A stretch of DNA of 64,000 nt from Phragmites australis. Taxonomy: Eukaryota > Streptophyta > Magnoliopsida > Poales > Poaceae. Shown here piece by piece: positions 24,928-35,957 of the stretch; positions within the stretch are counted from its first letter, which is position 1; each line of letters begins with the position of its first letter. The DNA lies in contig NC_084942.1 in assembly GCF_958298935.1 (NCBI RefSeq), forward strand, positions 14,267,501 through 14,331,500, written 5' to 3'. A program made the translations under genes and the position numbers. The notes under the pieces were generated by a model, which saw only the letters and a list, made by a program, of their open reading frames with translations, did no database searches and was not told where the DNA came from.

Positions 24928-25531
24928 TTACCTGGAGTTCAGATCAAGCTCCCTTGATCTACGCCAGTCCTCTTGCTCGTCAGAGTTCCCATTCTCTGGT
25001 TCGTTCTCATCATTTAGAAAATCCTCAGATGGATCCTCATCATCCCTTTGAGCATTTGCCCAGCCATCTTCACCCTGTTCTTGCGCCATGCCATGGCTCG
25101 GGCCATCCTCCCCTTGTGAAGCAGCAGCACTGGCCCTGATAGGACCATGATTAATCATGTCAGAGTGTGCTTGGGCCTCAGCACAAGCATGCTTGGCCAT
25201 TGCTATACGCATCTTAGATTCGGCAGCCTCACGACCTGCTTTCTCCATTTCTGCTCTTAGTTCCATCGTAGCTTGCTTTTCCTCCTGTAATAAAGCTTGC
25301 TCCAGCATGAGCCGCTCCTCCGATCTGAACTCACCGATGGCCCTTTTCTTGGTCATTATATTATATGCCAACACTTGCTTCTCAAAAGTAGTTGTAAACT
25401 CAGCAATCTTCACCAGAATGTTATGATCCCATTGCTGCAGGCGAGAAGGGATCTGACCAGTTGTATCACTGTCAAGGATTCTGTCATCTTCTTCAGCCTC
25501 ATAGTCGGCAACAACGTGGTAAGGCAATAAT
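24928..25531 (-). CDS. BRIP: BRIP/GLTSCR1-domain protein, exon 2 (3' coding exon)
   Basis: This exon encodes about 200 residues starting LLPYHVVADYEAEEDDRIL. It gives most of the GLTSCR1 domain, including QWDHNILVKIAEFTTTFEKQ, AIGEFRSEERLMLEQALLQ and an alpha-helical, charged, probably coiled-coil stretch. An acidic tail ends RRSRELDLNSR. The acceptor (aaaattag|A, AG at 25533-25532) follows a pyrimidine-rich ttccatttctgtc. The first base completes an Arg codon begun in exon 1. The stop TAA is at 24928-24930 and lies inside a donor-like AG|gtaagag, so a 3' intron, in the UTR or changing the C-terminus, is possible. No premature stop is seen. The match to the plant BRIP1/BRIP2 core is strong and known from the family. 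Confidence 0.9.
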
Positions 25532-27313
25532 CTAATTTTGACAGAAATGGAATAGATGATATGAGTAAATTCAGATATGGAAGTTAATGCATGAAGAGAT
25601 CAAACAATCCACAAAGGCTAGATTGTAATCGCACATTTTGTTCTAATAAATTGCAACATGTATGTAAAATATGAGGAATCATGTCTATTTAGAATCTACC
25701 CTTAAACGTATAATAATTAAAAGGTGGTATGGGAAAACATTATTCTATATTAAGGGCTCAAGACACAAATGATAATGCATTGACTCCATAGCTCGTATGT
25801 GCTTTAAACAAAGAATTGATACATACAGAATTAAATAAGTGTGTATTATACAATTATTCCATCACGTACCCAGCACATCATGCTTATTAACATGTAGCAG
25901 CACAGTTTATTACCACTGCGTACTTTGCCAATGTTTCTGTGATTCCAAGGATGCAGCACAAGACATAAAACAATCTCTTCACATAAATAACATCACTTCC
26001 CCCACCTCGTTAAAATCGTATTTCCTTCAAAAACCAAAAGGATTGTGTTAACAGAAATTTAAATTGTTGGGTTATTCAGGAGATTCAGTTTTAACTATAT
26101 ATTTTTTTATATAAGTCTAAAAACTTTTGCAAACTAACTTTTTGTATAATGAAAATGCTGCAAACTATTATTTCGATCACAGTTTTTGAAATTCCATTCT
26201 ACTGAAACTGACAATGAAGTCATACGTAAGGTATGGTGCAAGATCCTGCAGGCAAGATTGCAAGTGTAAGATGGAAGATTTTTGCTCGCACCAGCAATTC
26301 TTAAAATTAACAATTATTTGATTGTATGCACTGCACATAGTTTAATGCTTTATACAGCTAAATATCTTGTGATAATGTACAGTATTCCATTTTCATGGAA
26401 TATAATGAGCATTCAGCAAGTTCACTAGGAGAGAACGGCTCGTGACACAGTTTTGGGTCCATGAATATAATTTATGTTAAGCTAGATAGTTGGACATCAC
26501 TTGAGAACCTGGGATTCAGCCCCTTGATGAGAAATTTTAGCAATTTACAATCATACTAAATTACCACATAGTACAGCTCTGCAAATTCTAGAATTCAAAC
26601 AAATAAAATAAATCTGCATCATGTGCCAGGTTCATTTACTATCATACTGTTAATAACTGATATCCGATAAAACGTATCTAATATTTGGTTTAGTATATCT
26701 TGCTTGGCCCACTCGTATAGCTTGTACAGATATACCTTGCACGTGTTCTTATGTACTGTTTCTTTCTTCACATATAAATCATTTACCTTTCATTCTATCC
26801 TACTGCCTCATAAAAATTCCTTTCCTACAGGCTATACCAAGCAAATTTACTGAACATTTCAAAGGCAGGGTACTAAGAAACATCGAACTTCAGACACGTG
26901 GTGATCGAATTTTTTATGCCCAAATAACAACAAGTAGGGACACCTTGGTTCTACATTCTGGATGGATGACTTTATCAAGGCCCATGATTTAAACCAGTAG
27001 GATGTTCTGGCATTTAATTATTAACAGTGCAATGTGATTTAGAAAAATGACATGGTGCTGTCATCATGCCCCATCCTCGGTCCAGTGTGTATCTCCATGC
27101 AAAACTCTTGCATGAGCAAGAGCAATGGGCAACTGCCAGTCCTCCACTTTTACCTCCATAAGATTCTAAGGTGTGGCACATCAGTGACACTCATTAAGTC
27201 ATGTTACAACACAAGAAGTGTTCTCTCCTTCAAATGCAAAATGGATTATGTTCATTAATAGTATCAGAGCTAAATGTCACTCGGCATCAGGAACCATATT
27301 TCATCACTATTCA

Positions 27314-27963
27314 TGGCTGTAAACTATGTCTTCCACGAATAAAATGTGGCGAGACCTAACTCACTGGAGTGGCTCAAGATTAGAGAAGTGGAGAAGAAAA
27401 CAATGTCTAGAGTGACCGAAAGAATCCCCCTCGGCACCGTGTGCCTATGGTCAGTATTTATATTACCTTTCAGAGTGTAAGTGTATAAGTATACCCCTAC
27501 AAGAGTAAAGATATAAATTATCACTATACAACCGAGACATAGGGCCAACCTAGTACATTGCTTAGGCCCAAATAAATCTTCGGCTTACTCTGATGACATC
27601 ATCAAACCGTGGTAGTAACAGTGGTGGCACGTGGCTGCCATGCCTGGTTGGTCGCCAATTGCAGCGCCAGCCCTGCCCAGTGTGTCAGACCGATCATTGA
27701 TTAGACCGATATTAAATGCCGATCACTTCATGGCAGGCTGATGGCGGCCGATGGGCCCCCTTTCTTGCTGATCTTTTTGGAGGAGGCCAATCACCTCCCC
27801 AAGGCTCCAGGAGTCATTGGCCTCCAGGGGTCCACGACTCTGGAGGCATGGGTCTTCGTAGAGAGTCCGAAGCCTAAGGGCTCCAAAGGAACTCCGAAGC
27901 CAGGTGGCCCTTGGATCCAAAGAAGCCTAGGGCATCGGGGATCCCACATGGCGACCCCCAACA
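27314..27963 (-). repeat. 3' LTR of the intronic Tat element
   Basis: Aligns with 35289-35957. Shared landmarks are tcttccacgaa.aaa.tg.ggcgagagcc, gaatccccctcggcaccgtgtgcc and the terminal cccacatggcgacccccaaca. The outer end (about 27314) has diverged. Confidence 0.8.
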
Positions 27964-28466
27964 GCAGCCCCTAGAGAGGGTGGCCAGCGAAATGACCAAT
28001 CCTACGATTTTTGGAGCAAGGCCTCCAGTGATCCTTGGCTCCACTGCCAGGTGGCCCATGGTCCTCTAGTTTCTTCGAGTAGTTGCAAAGGGCCGGCCCA
28101 ACGGTTGGGCCAACACCTAATGTCACCTACGAGAGAGGATATTTAATGCAGCCTGTGATTAGTGGTACAATTATACCTTGCCAGACGGTAGTGGGACACG
28201 TGCCACATCGGTGTTAGAGGCTCATGAAGAGCGGTTCTGTTTCCGCATGATAGTGGAAGGAAGGACAGGACGTGACATGCGACCGCGCCCCGAGGAGGCA
28301 ACAATTCCTCGGGTCAATAAAGCAGGAGGCTTGGCTAAACGGTGTCCTTATCTAGCACTCTTGCTCTTTTTCGCCATTGCTCTCGCTCTTGCGCCCACAC
28401 CCACCGGCCTCAGCACTCCCAGCCTCCATCTCTGGTGAGCCCTCCTTGCAGTAGCACAAGGACATC

Positions 28467-31126
28467 ATGACTCGCTCTGGCACCCGCGACAGAGTTGACT
28501 CCCCTCTGAGGGGTCGTGCATCCTCCAGGAACCCTACCGCCACGTCGATGACCTCAGCGACCGCCTTGTGCTTTCTGGCATTTCCATGTGGAGCTCCCCC
28601 AACTTTTAGCCAACGCCATCACCCGTCTAGCCATCTTCGAATGGGCCATGAGGATGAAAAGCTGTGAGGGATGAGCGGAGCTTTTTGCCGCCATCCATGA
28701 AGCAAACTACCAGCCGAAGCCTCGGATGGAGAGCAGGGAGACGAAGACCCTCAACTTCGGCAGCGTGAATTTTCAGCTCCGACGGGAGTACCAGGGCGCC
28801 TTTCCAGCGAGGGCCATCAATGAAAGGTGATACATGGGCGGTTGAAAGGTTGGTTCTACTATGATGGGGGCTCTTGGTCCTCTCTCCGCTCCACCAGTCG
28901 GAACATCATTATGTCCGGACCCCGGCGGTGGATATACCCGTAGCTTAGTTGGCCTTGAGGGCGGCGCTCGGAGGATGAGCATGCGTGACCTCGCAGAGCA
29001 CATCTAGCCCCTCCGAACGGATTGGGACCACACCTTCGAGCAAGGTGAGGTGGGCGAGCCAAACGCGTACTCCGGGCCCACCGTCAACTTTGGAGAGTCC
29101 TCTCCATTGTCTAGCTTCGAATCCACGAATGTGAGACGTCTTTTTCTTTCAGGGAATTGTCTCACGCTGGAACAAGCGGCCGAGATTGTGGAAAAATTCC
29201 TAGGTCAGCTCTGTTGCGGAGCGTGACCAACATATGGAGCTGCCTGGGAGCTGGGAGCGACACAACCGCATCTGTTCCCACCTCGGAATGGCAGCTCCGG
29301 CATGGCCAGACCCAGTAGTCTGGGGCCAACGAAAAGCGAGGGCACCTAACCTTTGGCATCGCGGCCTCCGCAATTCCTGCGATCCCACTCCGAGCTTGAA
29401 CCCCATCTGGCCTCGTGGGCTCGTGCGCAAGCTCGACGGTTGAGTCATCTGAAGCCGAATCAGATGGAGCAAAGCGTCGAAGGCTTGCCGCGGAAGCCAG
29501 GGCCACAGGCAACGTAACGGAGTAGGCTCGGTCCGGAGGCAATGACCTTGGGAGGGCTCTGGCCTCTCCAGACCCGGCCAGCCACAGCCAGATTGGAAGG
29601 GCTGAAGCCTCCACTATGCAGCGTGGGAAATTGCCAAGGATGTCACAAGCTCCGTTACCACGATGATCGGTGGCATGGTTAAGGCATTGTTCGCCCCCCT
29701 ATCTCGCTGCTCTGGTGCCAAGGATCCTGACTTCCGTGTTTTCCTAGTGTTCAAGTGCCGCTGAAACAAACTCAACCTCAACCTCTGCTGTCAAGATCTC
29801 GGCGCCCCTAGAGAACCTGACGACTCCTCCGGAGGTGCCCACGATAGCCGCTCCAGAGACCACAGCTTTGCCGTCTCGAGGCGTCGTGCTGGATCACAAC
29901 CTGGCTCTCGTGGCTGGTGCAGGGCAGGGGGGTTGCACCCTCCGTGGTGGTCGCCTTTGCACTCCTTGAGAGGGGCTTGAGCTTCGAAGCCCTATCTCAA
30001 GACGACTTCGCTCTCCGCCTGGAGGTGTTGAGCGCCTTTGCCTCAACATCATCTCTCCTTAGGAGTGAGAAGATTGAAATATCTCTGGCTCAGAAGCCCC
30101 TAGGGGAGGTGGCGGCAAGTCTAGATGTGGCAGCCTGGCAAGTATGTTCTATAGGGAGGCGTTTCTAGCTCTGATTTTTGGTCTATTGTTTTATCTCTCC
30201 TCTTCTGTGCTTTGCAACAACTACTCCTAACGAAGGCGCTAGGCTGCTCGCAGCACCGGGCCCTCACGGTGTCCCAAGACACTGCTTGGGAGGAAGCGGC
30301 AGGCCTCCAACGCACCCTAGAGGAGGCCGTGAAGCGAGTGGAGTCTTCGAAGGGTTGTTTGCAGGAAGAGGCAACACGCAGGGAGCGTGCGGAAGCCGCA
30401 GCCCGGGAGGCTATCGACGCCCGCTGGGTTGTGGAGTCATCAACAAGGCCATCACGGGATGCGTGGCTGCGAAAGGCGAAGCCCGGGACCTCCAGATCGC
30501 GGTGGCTATGGCTCAACAAGAGCGAAGGGAGGTACAGGCAACGAAGGATGGGCTACGCGCGGAGCGCCAAGGGCTGCCCGAGCGCGCGACGAAGGCGGCC
30601 CGTGCCATTGAGAGTGCTCTGGGCGGCCTCGGGGCTAAGGGCCCATCATTGCCCTCCGACCCTAGGGTCCTAGCCTCGACGCTTCGTTGGCTCCAGTCCG
30701 CAGCATGGGTGACGACCAGCGCTGTCGAGGCCTATGCTAGCTCTAGCGTTCCAGCTGGCGCTGCTGCACCGAGTAGGGCTCTGCAAATTCGAAGCGCTAG
30801 AGCAACCGGCCCCAAACTTCATGATTCAGGATATCCAGCTCGAGGCACCTTCAGCAGAGATTCGCGCAGCCTTAGATGGCTTCTACCGGGGAGTATGGGC
30901 GAAGCACAGCCGACCTGCAACGCTGCGTTTTATGGCAGATCGCATGAAGTCGAGTGCCAATGGGGCTCCCCGCTCAGCCTCCCCTGTGGGAGTTCAAGCT
31001 TCGCGCCCGGATGCCTCTTCCGACGCATCGCCGCCACCTGGGCTGCCTCCTTGTCCGGACATCACTCCGCGGGAACAACCTCCGAGCGCAGGCGACGCTC
31101 CACAGGATCGGCCTTTGGAGGTGTAG
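28467..31126 (+). pseudogene. Opposite-strand coiled-coil ORF of the intronic Tat element, broken
   Basis: Plus-strand reading frames, opposite to the element's own gag/pol. The likely start is ATG 28467 (MTRSGTRDRVDSPLRGR). Segments in changing frames follow: NFGSVNFQLRREYQGAFP (about 28750), LEQAAEIVEKFLGQL (about 29168), LLERGLSFEALSQDDFALRL (about 29960), then a strongly helical Glu/Arg/Ala-rich part, LQRTLEEAVKRVESSKG (about 30306) and MAQQERREVQATKDGLRAE (about 30508). The C-terminal part has LDGFYRGVWAKHSRPATL (about 30872) and a Pro-rich end stopping at 31126. A plus-strand splice acceptor tctttttctttcag lies near 29140-29153, supporting plus-strand transcription. It resembles the 'putative gypsy-type transposon' antisense proteins of Tat elements; their function is unknown. 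Confidence 0.6.
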
Positions 31127-32159
31127 CCCTGAGTAGGACTTATTTTTGTTTCTTTTCTTTTCCTGTAGAGGGTCGAAGACCAAGCGTGTTACTCGTTTCT
31201 CATACTTCGTGTATCTGGACTCCGCTCGCCAAACTTTGTGGAGCTACATCTCCTTCAAGATTTCATTATTTTATCTGTTTGTCGTGCTCGAATGTGCATG
31301 CCACACGGCTAACTCTTGAGCAGGATTTGCGCATATAGGTTTGACGACCCGCAGCAAGAGAAAACTTCACGAGTGCTCGGGCTGTCGCTTCTAGTGAAGG
31401 GCCCAGCGCGTCTCGATCACCCAGTCCTACGCCACCTTTGCTGCGGCGAGAGCGCTGTCTTACCTCACGATTCCCAAGGATGCATGGACCCGAAGATGGC
31501 CGCTGACATCTTGGTTAAGGTGGAGCCGAGGACCCCTCCGTTTGCATATCGGAAGCTGGTCCAGGTTCCGTAGGGATAGACGAGTGGTGGAGGGTTTTTG
31601 AAGGGGCGGGCCCACGTGACTCTCGACACTTCGTTCTCCTATGGAACCCTGACGAAACGGTGCTATTAGACATCCTTGAGGATGTTATGGCCCGGATCAA
31701 AGACGGAGGATGCAGAGGAGTCGTCATCGTCAGGGGAGTTGGATTTCATAGCCTTCAACTCCTACCCTTTCCAGGTGGAACCCTCATCTCCCCGGACTCG
31801 GGGAGACTCTATCTTTGGTAGGAGGTCTTTGCGCCAGGGGTACCCACGTCATCGATCCGTGCGCCGCTATGGGCGCGAGGTTGGTGGCTCCGGTGAGCGT
31901 CGTCGGTCCTCCGCATCTCATCGCACTTCGGGAAGATGCAGCGGCTTAGCGCGCTTGTTAGGACTAGATTGATTGTAAGGCACACAGCTGAGTACAGTTT
32001 TTGTACTCCTTATATAAAAAGATTGTTATTTGTCAACTCCACTCCCCTCTCGCCTTTTAATTTTGCTCGTACCTACGTTTCAAAAGCTTCCCCTTACCCA
32101 ACCCCCTCGCAAGCTGCGACCATCAACGGCCAGAGCGTGCGACTATAGGGATGCTAAGG
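31127..32159. other. Internal non-coding region of the intronic Tat element
   Basis: No clear gene. A broken plus-strand frame (about 31590-31800) reads LLDILEDVMARIKDGGCRG and may be another decayed exon. A TATA-like ccttatataaaaag lies near 32010, followed by the minisatellite. Confidence 0.45.
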
Positions 32160-33575
32160 TGCCTTAGGTGCGGGTTTGTACCTTGACGCGACTGGGGCCT
32201 GTGGCCTTCTAGGTGGCGGAGGGTTTATACCTCGACACAACTGAGGCCTGCGGCATCAAGGTGACGGAGTGTTTGTACCTCGACGTAACTGAGGCCTGCG
32301 GCCAGGGTTGGCGGAGGGTTTGTACCTTGACGCGACCGAGGCCTGTGGCCTTCGAGGTGGCGGAGGGTTATGACTCGACACGACGAGGCCTGCGACCATC
32401 GAGGTGGCTACGGGTCTGTGCCTCGACGCGACCGAGGCTTGTGGTCTTCAAGGTGGCAAAGGGTTAGGACTCGACGCGACCGAGGCTTGTAGCCTTCGAG
32501 GTGGCAGAGGGTCTATACCTCGACGCGACCGAGGCATGTGGCCTTCGAGGTTGCAGAGGTGGTGAGATATTCTCCTCATTTCTGGTGCAAGTATATGATG
32601 ACGCAAGGTAACAACAGCGCGTCTGATAGGGTAATGTGCCCGTTCTCCTAGGGTCCTGGTAGCCCCTAGGTCATCTAATCGGGTATTGAGCCTTCTCCAA
32701 GTAGCTCTGTGAGCCACCTGAGAAGTACCCTCTGCCGAGTAGGAATTCTAGGTTAACCGGGGAAAATGTCTTTCCAAACCATTAGGATGGAAAAGTTGGT
32801 TCTCCAGAGGTGAAGTGGATGCCCAAACCAATGGGTGGCATGATGGCGGCGATGTTCCGGAGCCAATCACTCTCGTGTGCCATTCAAGTGTATCAGGTTC
32901 TCGATCCTTGTATCTCGCATCTTACACGCCGCCTGTATCGCGCGACGTGTCATCCCCCGAGCCCCTCGCGTCTTCCGGTCTCGAGCAAGTAGAGGGCTCG
33001 GGCCGATCGAGGCCAGTGGCCTTTGAGGTGGCGGAAGGTTTGTACCTCCACACGACCGAGGCATGTGACCTTCAAGGTGACGGAGGGTTTGTACCTCGAC
33101 GCGACCAAGGCATGTGGCATTCGAGATGGCAGAGGGTTGGGACTCGACGCGACCGAGGCATGTGGCCTTCGAGGTGGCGGAGGGTCTGTACCTCGATGCG
33201 ACCGAGGCATGTGGCCTTCGAGGTGGCGAAGGGTCTGTACCTCGACGCAACCGAGGTATGTGGCCTTCGAGGTGGCGAAGGGTCTGTACCTCGACGCGAC
33301 CGAGGCATGTGGCCTTCGAGGTGGCGAGGGTATGTACCTCAACGCAATCGAGAATTGTGCCCTTCAAGGTGGCGGAGTGTTGGGACTCAACACGACCGAG
33401 GCATGTAGCCTTCAAGGTGAACGGTTTGTACCTCGATGCGATCGAGACCTATGGCCTTCAAGGTGGCGAAGGGTTGGGACTCAACGCGACCGAGGCATGT
33501 GGCCTTCGAGGTGGCGGAGGGTTCGTACCTCGACGCGACCGAGGCTAGTGACCTTAGAGGTAGCGGAGGGCTTAT
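32160..33575. repeat. 49-bp minisatellite (two blocks)
   Basis: The unit resembles gaggcatgtggccttcgagg followed by tggcggagggtctgtacctc and gacgcgacc. Its start falls at 33155, 33204, 33253 and 33302, an exact 49-bp period. Block 1 is about 32160-32555 and block 2 about 33000-33575, separated by roughly 440 bp of unrelated sequence. A stray diverged unit lies at 33845-33905. Because 49 is not a multiple of 3, each frame shows a 49-residue superperiod, which makes several long but spurious ORFs on both strands. Confidence 0.9.
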
Positions 33576-34081
33576 TGGTGCCATCTTGTGGGCTTTCGCT
33601 TGCTGTGTGACATGTCACACTATTGAGCAGAGATATAACTCAAGGTATGCGATTACTAATAGCACTGAGTAGTCATTTGTAGTAGAGAATATCAATAGGT
33701 AGGTAAGCTAACTTCAGCATACGCCAAATCAGCATTCGCCAAATTCATTGTAGTAGAAAATATCAACAGCTAGCCCAGCTAATACTAGCACCGAGTAGCC
33801 ACAGGTGGGGTATACCTTGCATGGATTGGGCCCCCACAACACGCTTTGGTCACCTTCGAGGTGGTGGAGGGGGCGACGCTTGACACGGCCAAGGCCAGTG
33901 GCCGCCGAGGTCGTGTGAGTTGTCTACACGTAATACCTGCGAAGTGTCTCCATGTTCTAGGTGTGCTCAAGGGGGTCCCTTCCGTGTTCGCCAGACGATA
34001 GGAGCCTGGCTTATTGGACTAAGGACGAAGAGCCTTCCCATTTGTTTCGAAGTTTTCCTGGAGTCAATGCGCGCCGAAGGA

Positions 34082-34594
34082 CTAGGTTTCCGGGTGCGAA
34101 GGTTCACAGTGTGACCTTAGGATTTTAGGATTGTACCAAGCCTTGGTTTTGGCGATGTAGCAGTCGAGGTTCCAAACAGCATGAAGCCTCGTACCCTCTA
34201 CGAGGTTGAGAGAGAGTTCTCTTTCTCCGATGGTCTCCGGTGGCTGAACCCGCAGTGAGCGCCCCTTGATTTCTGTTGGAGTCATAGCCTCGTTGCCAAA
34301 CAGGAGGTGGGAGGGGGTAAACCCAGTGAGGCGCGTGACCGTAGTGTGGAGGGACCATAACACTTTTGGAAGCTCTTCAACCCATAGGCCTTTAGCGAGG
34401 CCGACAAGGGGCCGGTTTAAACCTAAGAGGATGTTGTTGGCGCGCTTGATGATCCCATTGGATTGTGGATGACGAACTGCAGCGAAGCACATTTCGATGC
34501 CGAGCTCGGTACAGAACTCTCGGAATGGGCCGAAGTCAAACTGCGTACGGGCGTATTCCTCGAACTTGCACATGAGGATGTTCACCGTGCGCAC
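34082..34594 (-). pseudogene. Tat integrase core fragment, minus strand
   Basis: Reads FREFCTELGIEMCFAAVRHP, then QSNGIIKRANNILLGL and ELPKVLWSLHTTVTRLTGFT with HLLFGNEAMTP, the second half of a Tat-type integrase core. The catalytic Glu, in the context NGQ-E-RAN, is Lys here (IIKRANN), and the first Asp is absent. It is joined upstream directly to gag sequence, so the intervening 3-4 kb of pol is deleted. A frame disruption follows near 34100. Confidence 0.8.
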
Positions 34595-34599
34595 CGGAT

Positions 34600-35240
34600 G
34601 TCGGTGTAGTCAATCGAAGAGAGGTCCAAAAGCCAGACCTTGGGTTGATGCGTCGATGACCGACGACTCCGAGATGTCTTTTATCTGGGCCTTGGTTTGG
34701 GCAAACAAACTCATCCGAGTCTTGAGTCGCCTTTAGACTTAGGTAACTTAGGGGGTCCGAAACCCATCCGGGAAGGGCACGACCTGCAGGCTCGCCTAAA
34801 GGGGAGAGTCGGAGTTTAGAAGCGGAGCCTCGCGCCGACAAGCCTGAGGCTCTAGTGCCTGCAGACTGACCGTCGACTGCGCTTAGGGATCGTGAGCAGC
34901 GAAGAGGACACCCTCGCTGAGCCTGAAGAGCCGCCATGTGTGCCTGCCTACTGGTCGTGGCAGCATGAACAATCGCGGCCTCAACCGGAGCCCCTTAGGG
35001 CTCAGCGAGGTTCTCACTGTACTACTGCTGGAGGGCCTTCGAACCAAGGGGGGCCGCGTTAGCCATAGCCAGGGTCGCAGCCGGCTCGACGATGGCCGCG
35101 GGGCCCTTGTTCCGCCCGGTTGGGAGACTAGCGTTGACATAGTGTGCACTTGGCCGCGGCTACCGTGTGGACTTCCGCACATGCATGGCTGTGGAGCCAA
35201 CCACTTGGGCCGCCACTGTGATGATCTTCTTTGGTGGCAT
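34600..35240 (-). pseudogene. Tat gag N-terminal fragment, minus strand
   Basis: Starts at ATG 35240 (MPPKKIITVAAQVVG), about 50 bp inside the 5' LTR. It continues with stops through an Ala-rich region into LSLKATQDSDEFVCPNQG (about 34700). It then runs into the integrase fragment. Assignment to gag is by position after the PBS. Confidence 0.5.
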
Positions 35241-35264
35241 CCTACCTCTCTTAGTGCTTCTAAA

Positions 35265-35288
35265 TCGGATCCCACAGACGACGCCAAC
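35265..35288 (-). other. Primer binding site region of the intronic Tat element
   Basis: On the minus strand the bases after the LTR end (ACCAACA) read GTTGGCGTCGTCTGTGGG. This corresponds to the tggcgccgtctgtggg site common in grass Tat elements. Confidence 0.6.
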
Positions 35289-35957
35289 TGTTGGTGAAAG
35301 AAACTACGTCTTCCACGAACAAAGTGCGGCGAGAGCCAACTCACTGGAGTGGCTCAAGCTTGGAAAAGAAGTGAAGAGGAAAAGAATGTCTAGAGTGACA
35401 GAAAGAATCCCCCTCGGCACCGTGTGCCCATGGTTAGTATTTATATTGCCTTTCATAGTGTAAATGTACAAGCATACCCCTACAGGAGTAGAGATACAAA
35501 TTATCACTATACAACCAGGACCCCTAGGGCCAGCCTAATAAACATTGCTTAGGCCCAGATAAATCTTCAGCTTACTCTGATGACATCATCTAACCGTGGC
35601 AGTAACAGTGGCGGCAAGTGCCTGCCATGCCTAGTCGGTCGCCAATTGCAGCGTCGGCCCTGTCTAGCGTGTCAGACCGGCCATCGGTTAAACCGGTATT
35701 AAATGCCAGTCACTTCGATGGCAGGCCGATGGCGGCCAATGGGCCCCCTTTCTTTCTGATCTTTCCGGAGGGGGCCAATCGCCTCCCTAAGGTTCCGGGA
35801 GTCATTAGCGTCCGAAGGTCTGCGGCTCCGGAGGCATTGGTCTACATAGAGAGTCCAGAGCCCGGGGGCTCCAGAGGAGCTCCGAAGCTGAGTGGCCCTT
35901 GGACTCAAGCTAGAGGAGCCTAGGGCGTCGGGGGTCCCACATGGCGACCCCCCAACA
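35289..35957 (-). repeat. 5' LTR of the intronic Tat element (669 bp)
   Basis: Minus-strand ends are TGTTGGGGGGTCGCC (at 35957) and TTTCACCAACA (at 35289). A TATA-like AATATAAATAC lies near 35437-35447 on the minus strand. It is homologous to 27314-27963. Confidence 0.85.

Larger units (their letters stand above)
27314..35957 (-). mobile_element. Deleted Tat-lineage Gypsy element on the minus strand within the BRIP intron
   Basis: The 5' LTR is at 35289-35957 and the 3' LTR at 27314-27963. Minus-strand order: LTR, PBS-like site, gag N-terminus (about 35240-34600), an integrase core fragment (34594-34082), a 49-bp minisatellite (33575-32160), then a long region carrying an opposite-strand ORF (31126-28467), and the 3' LTR. 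Protease, RT, RNase H and the integrase N-terminus are deleted. An antisense ORF and tandem repeats between pol and the 3' LTR are known features of Tat-lineage elements (for example Grande gene23). No convincing target duplication is seen (attca against cacgt). Confidence 0.75.

Noticed and set aside
32160..33575. CRISPR-like array
   Set aside because: Direct tandem repeats with no unique spacers, in a plant retrotransposon.
32213..33610. Several ORFs of 60-197 codons with repeated RHVAFEVAEGLYLDATE-like text
   Set aside because: They are translations of the 49-bp minisatellite in different frames on both strands, not proteins.
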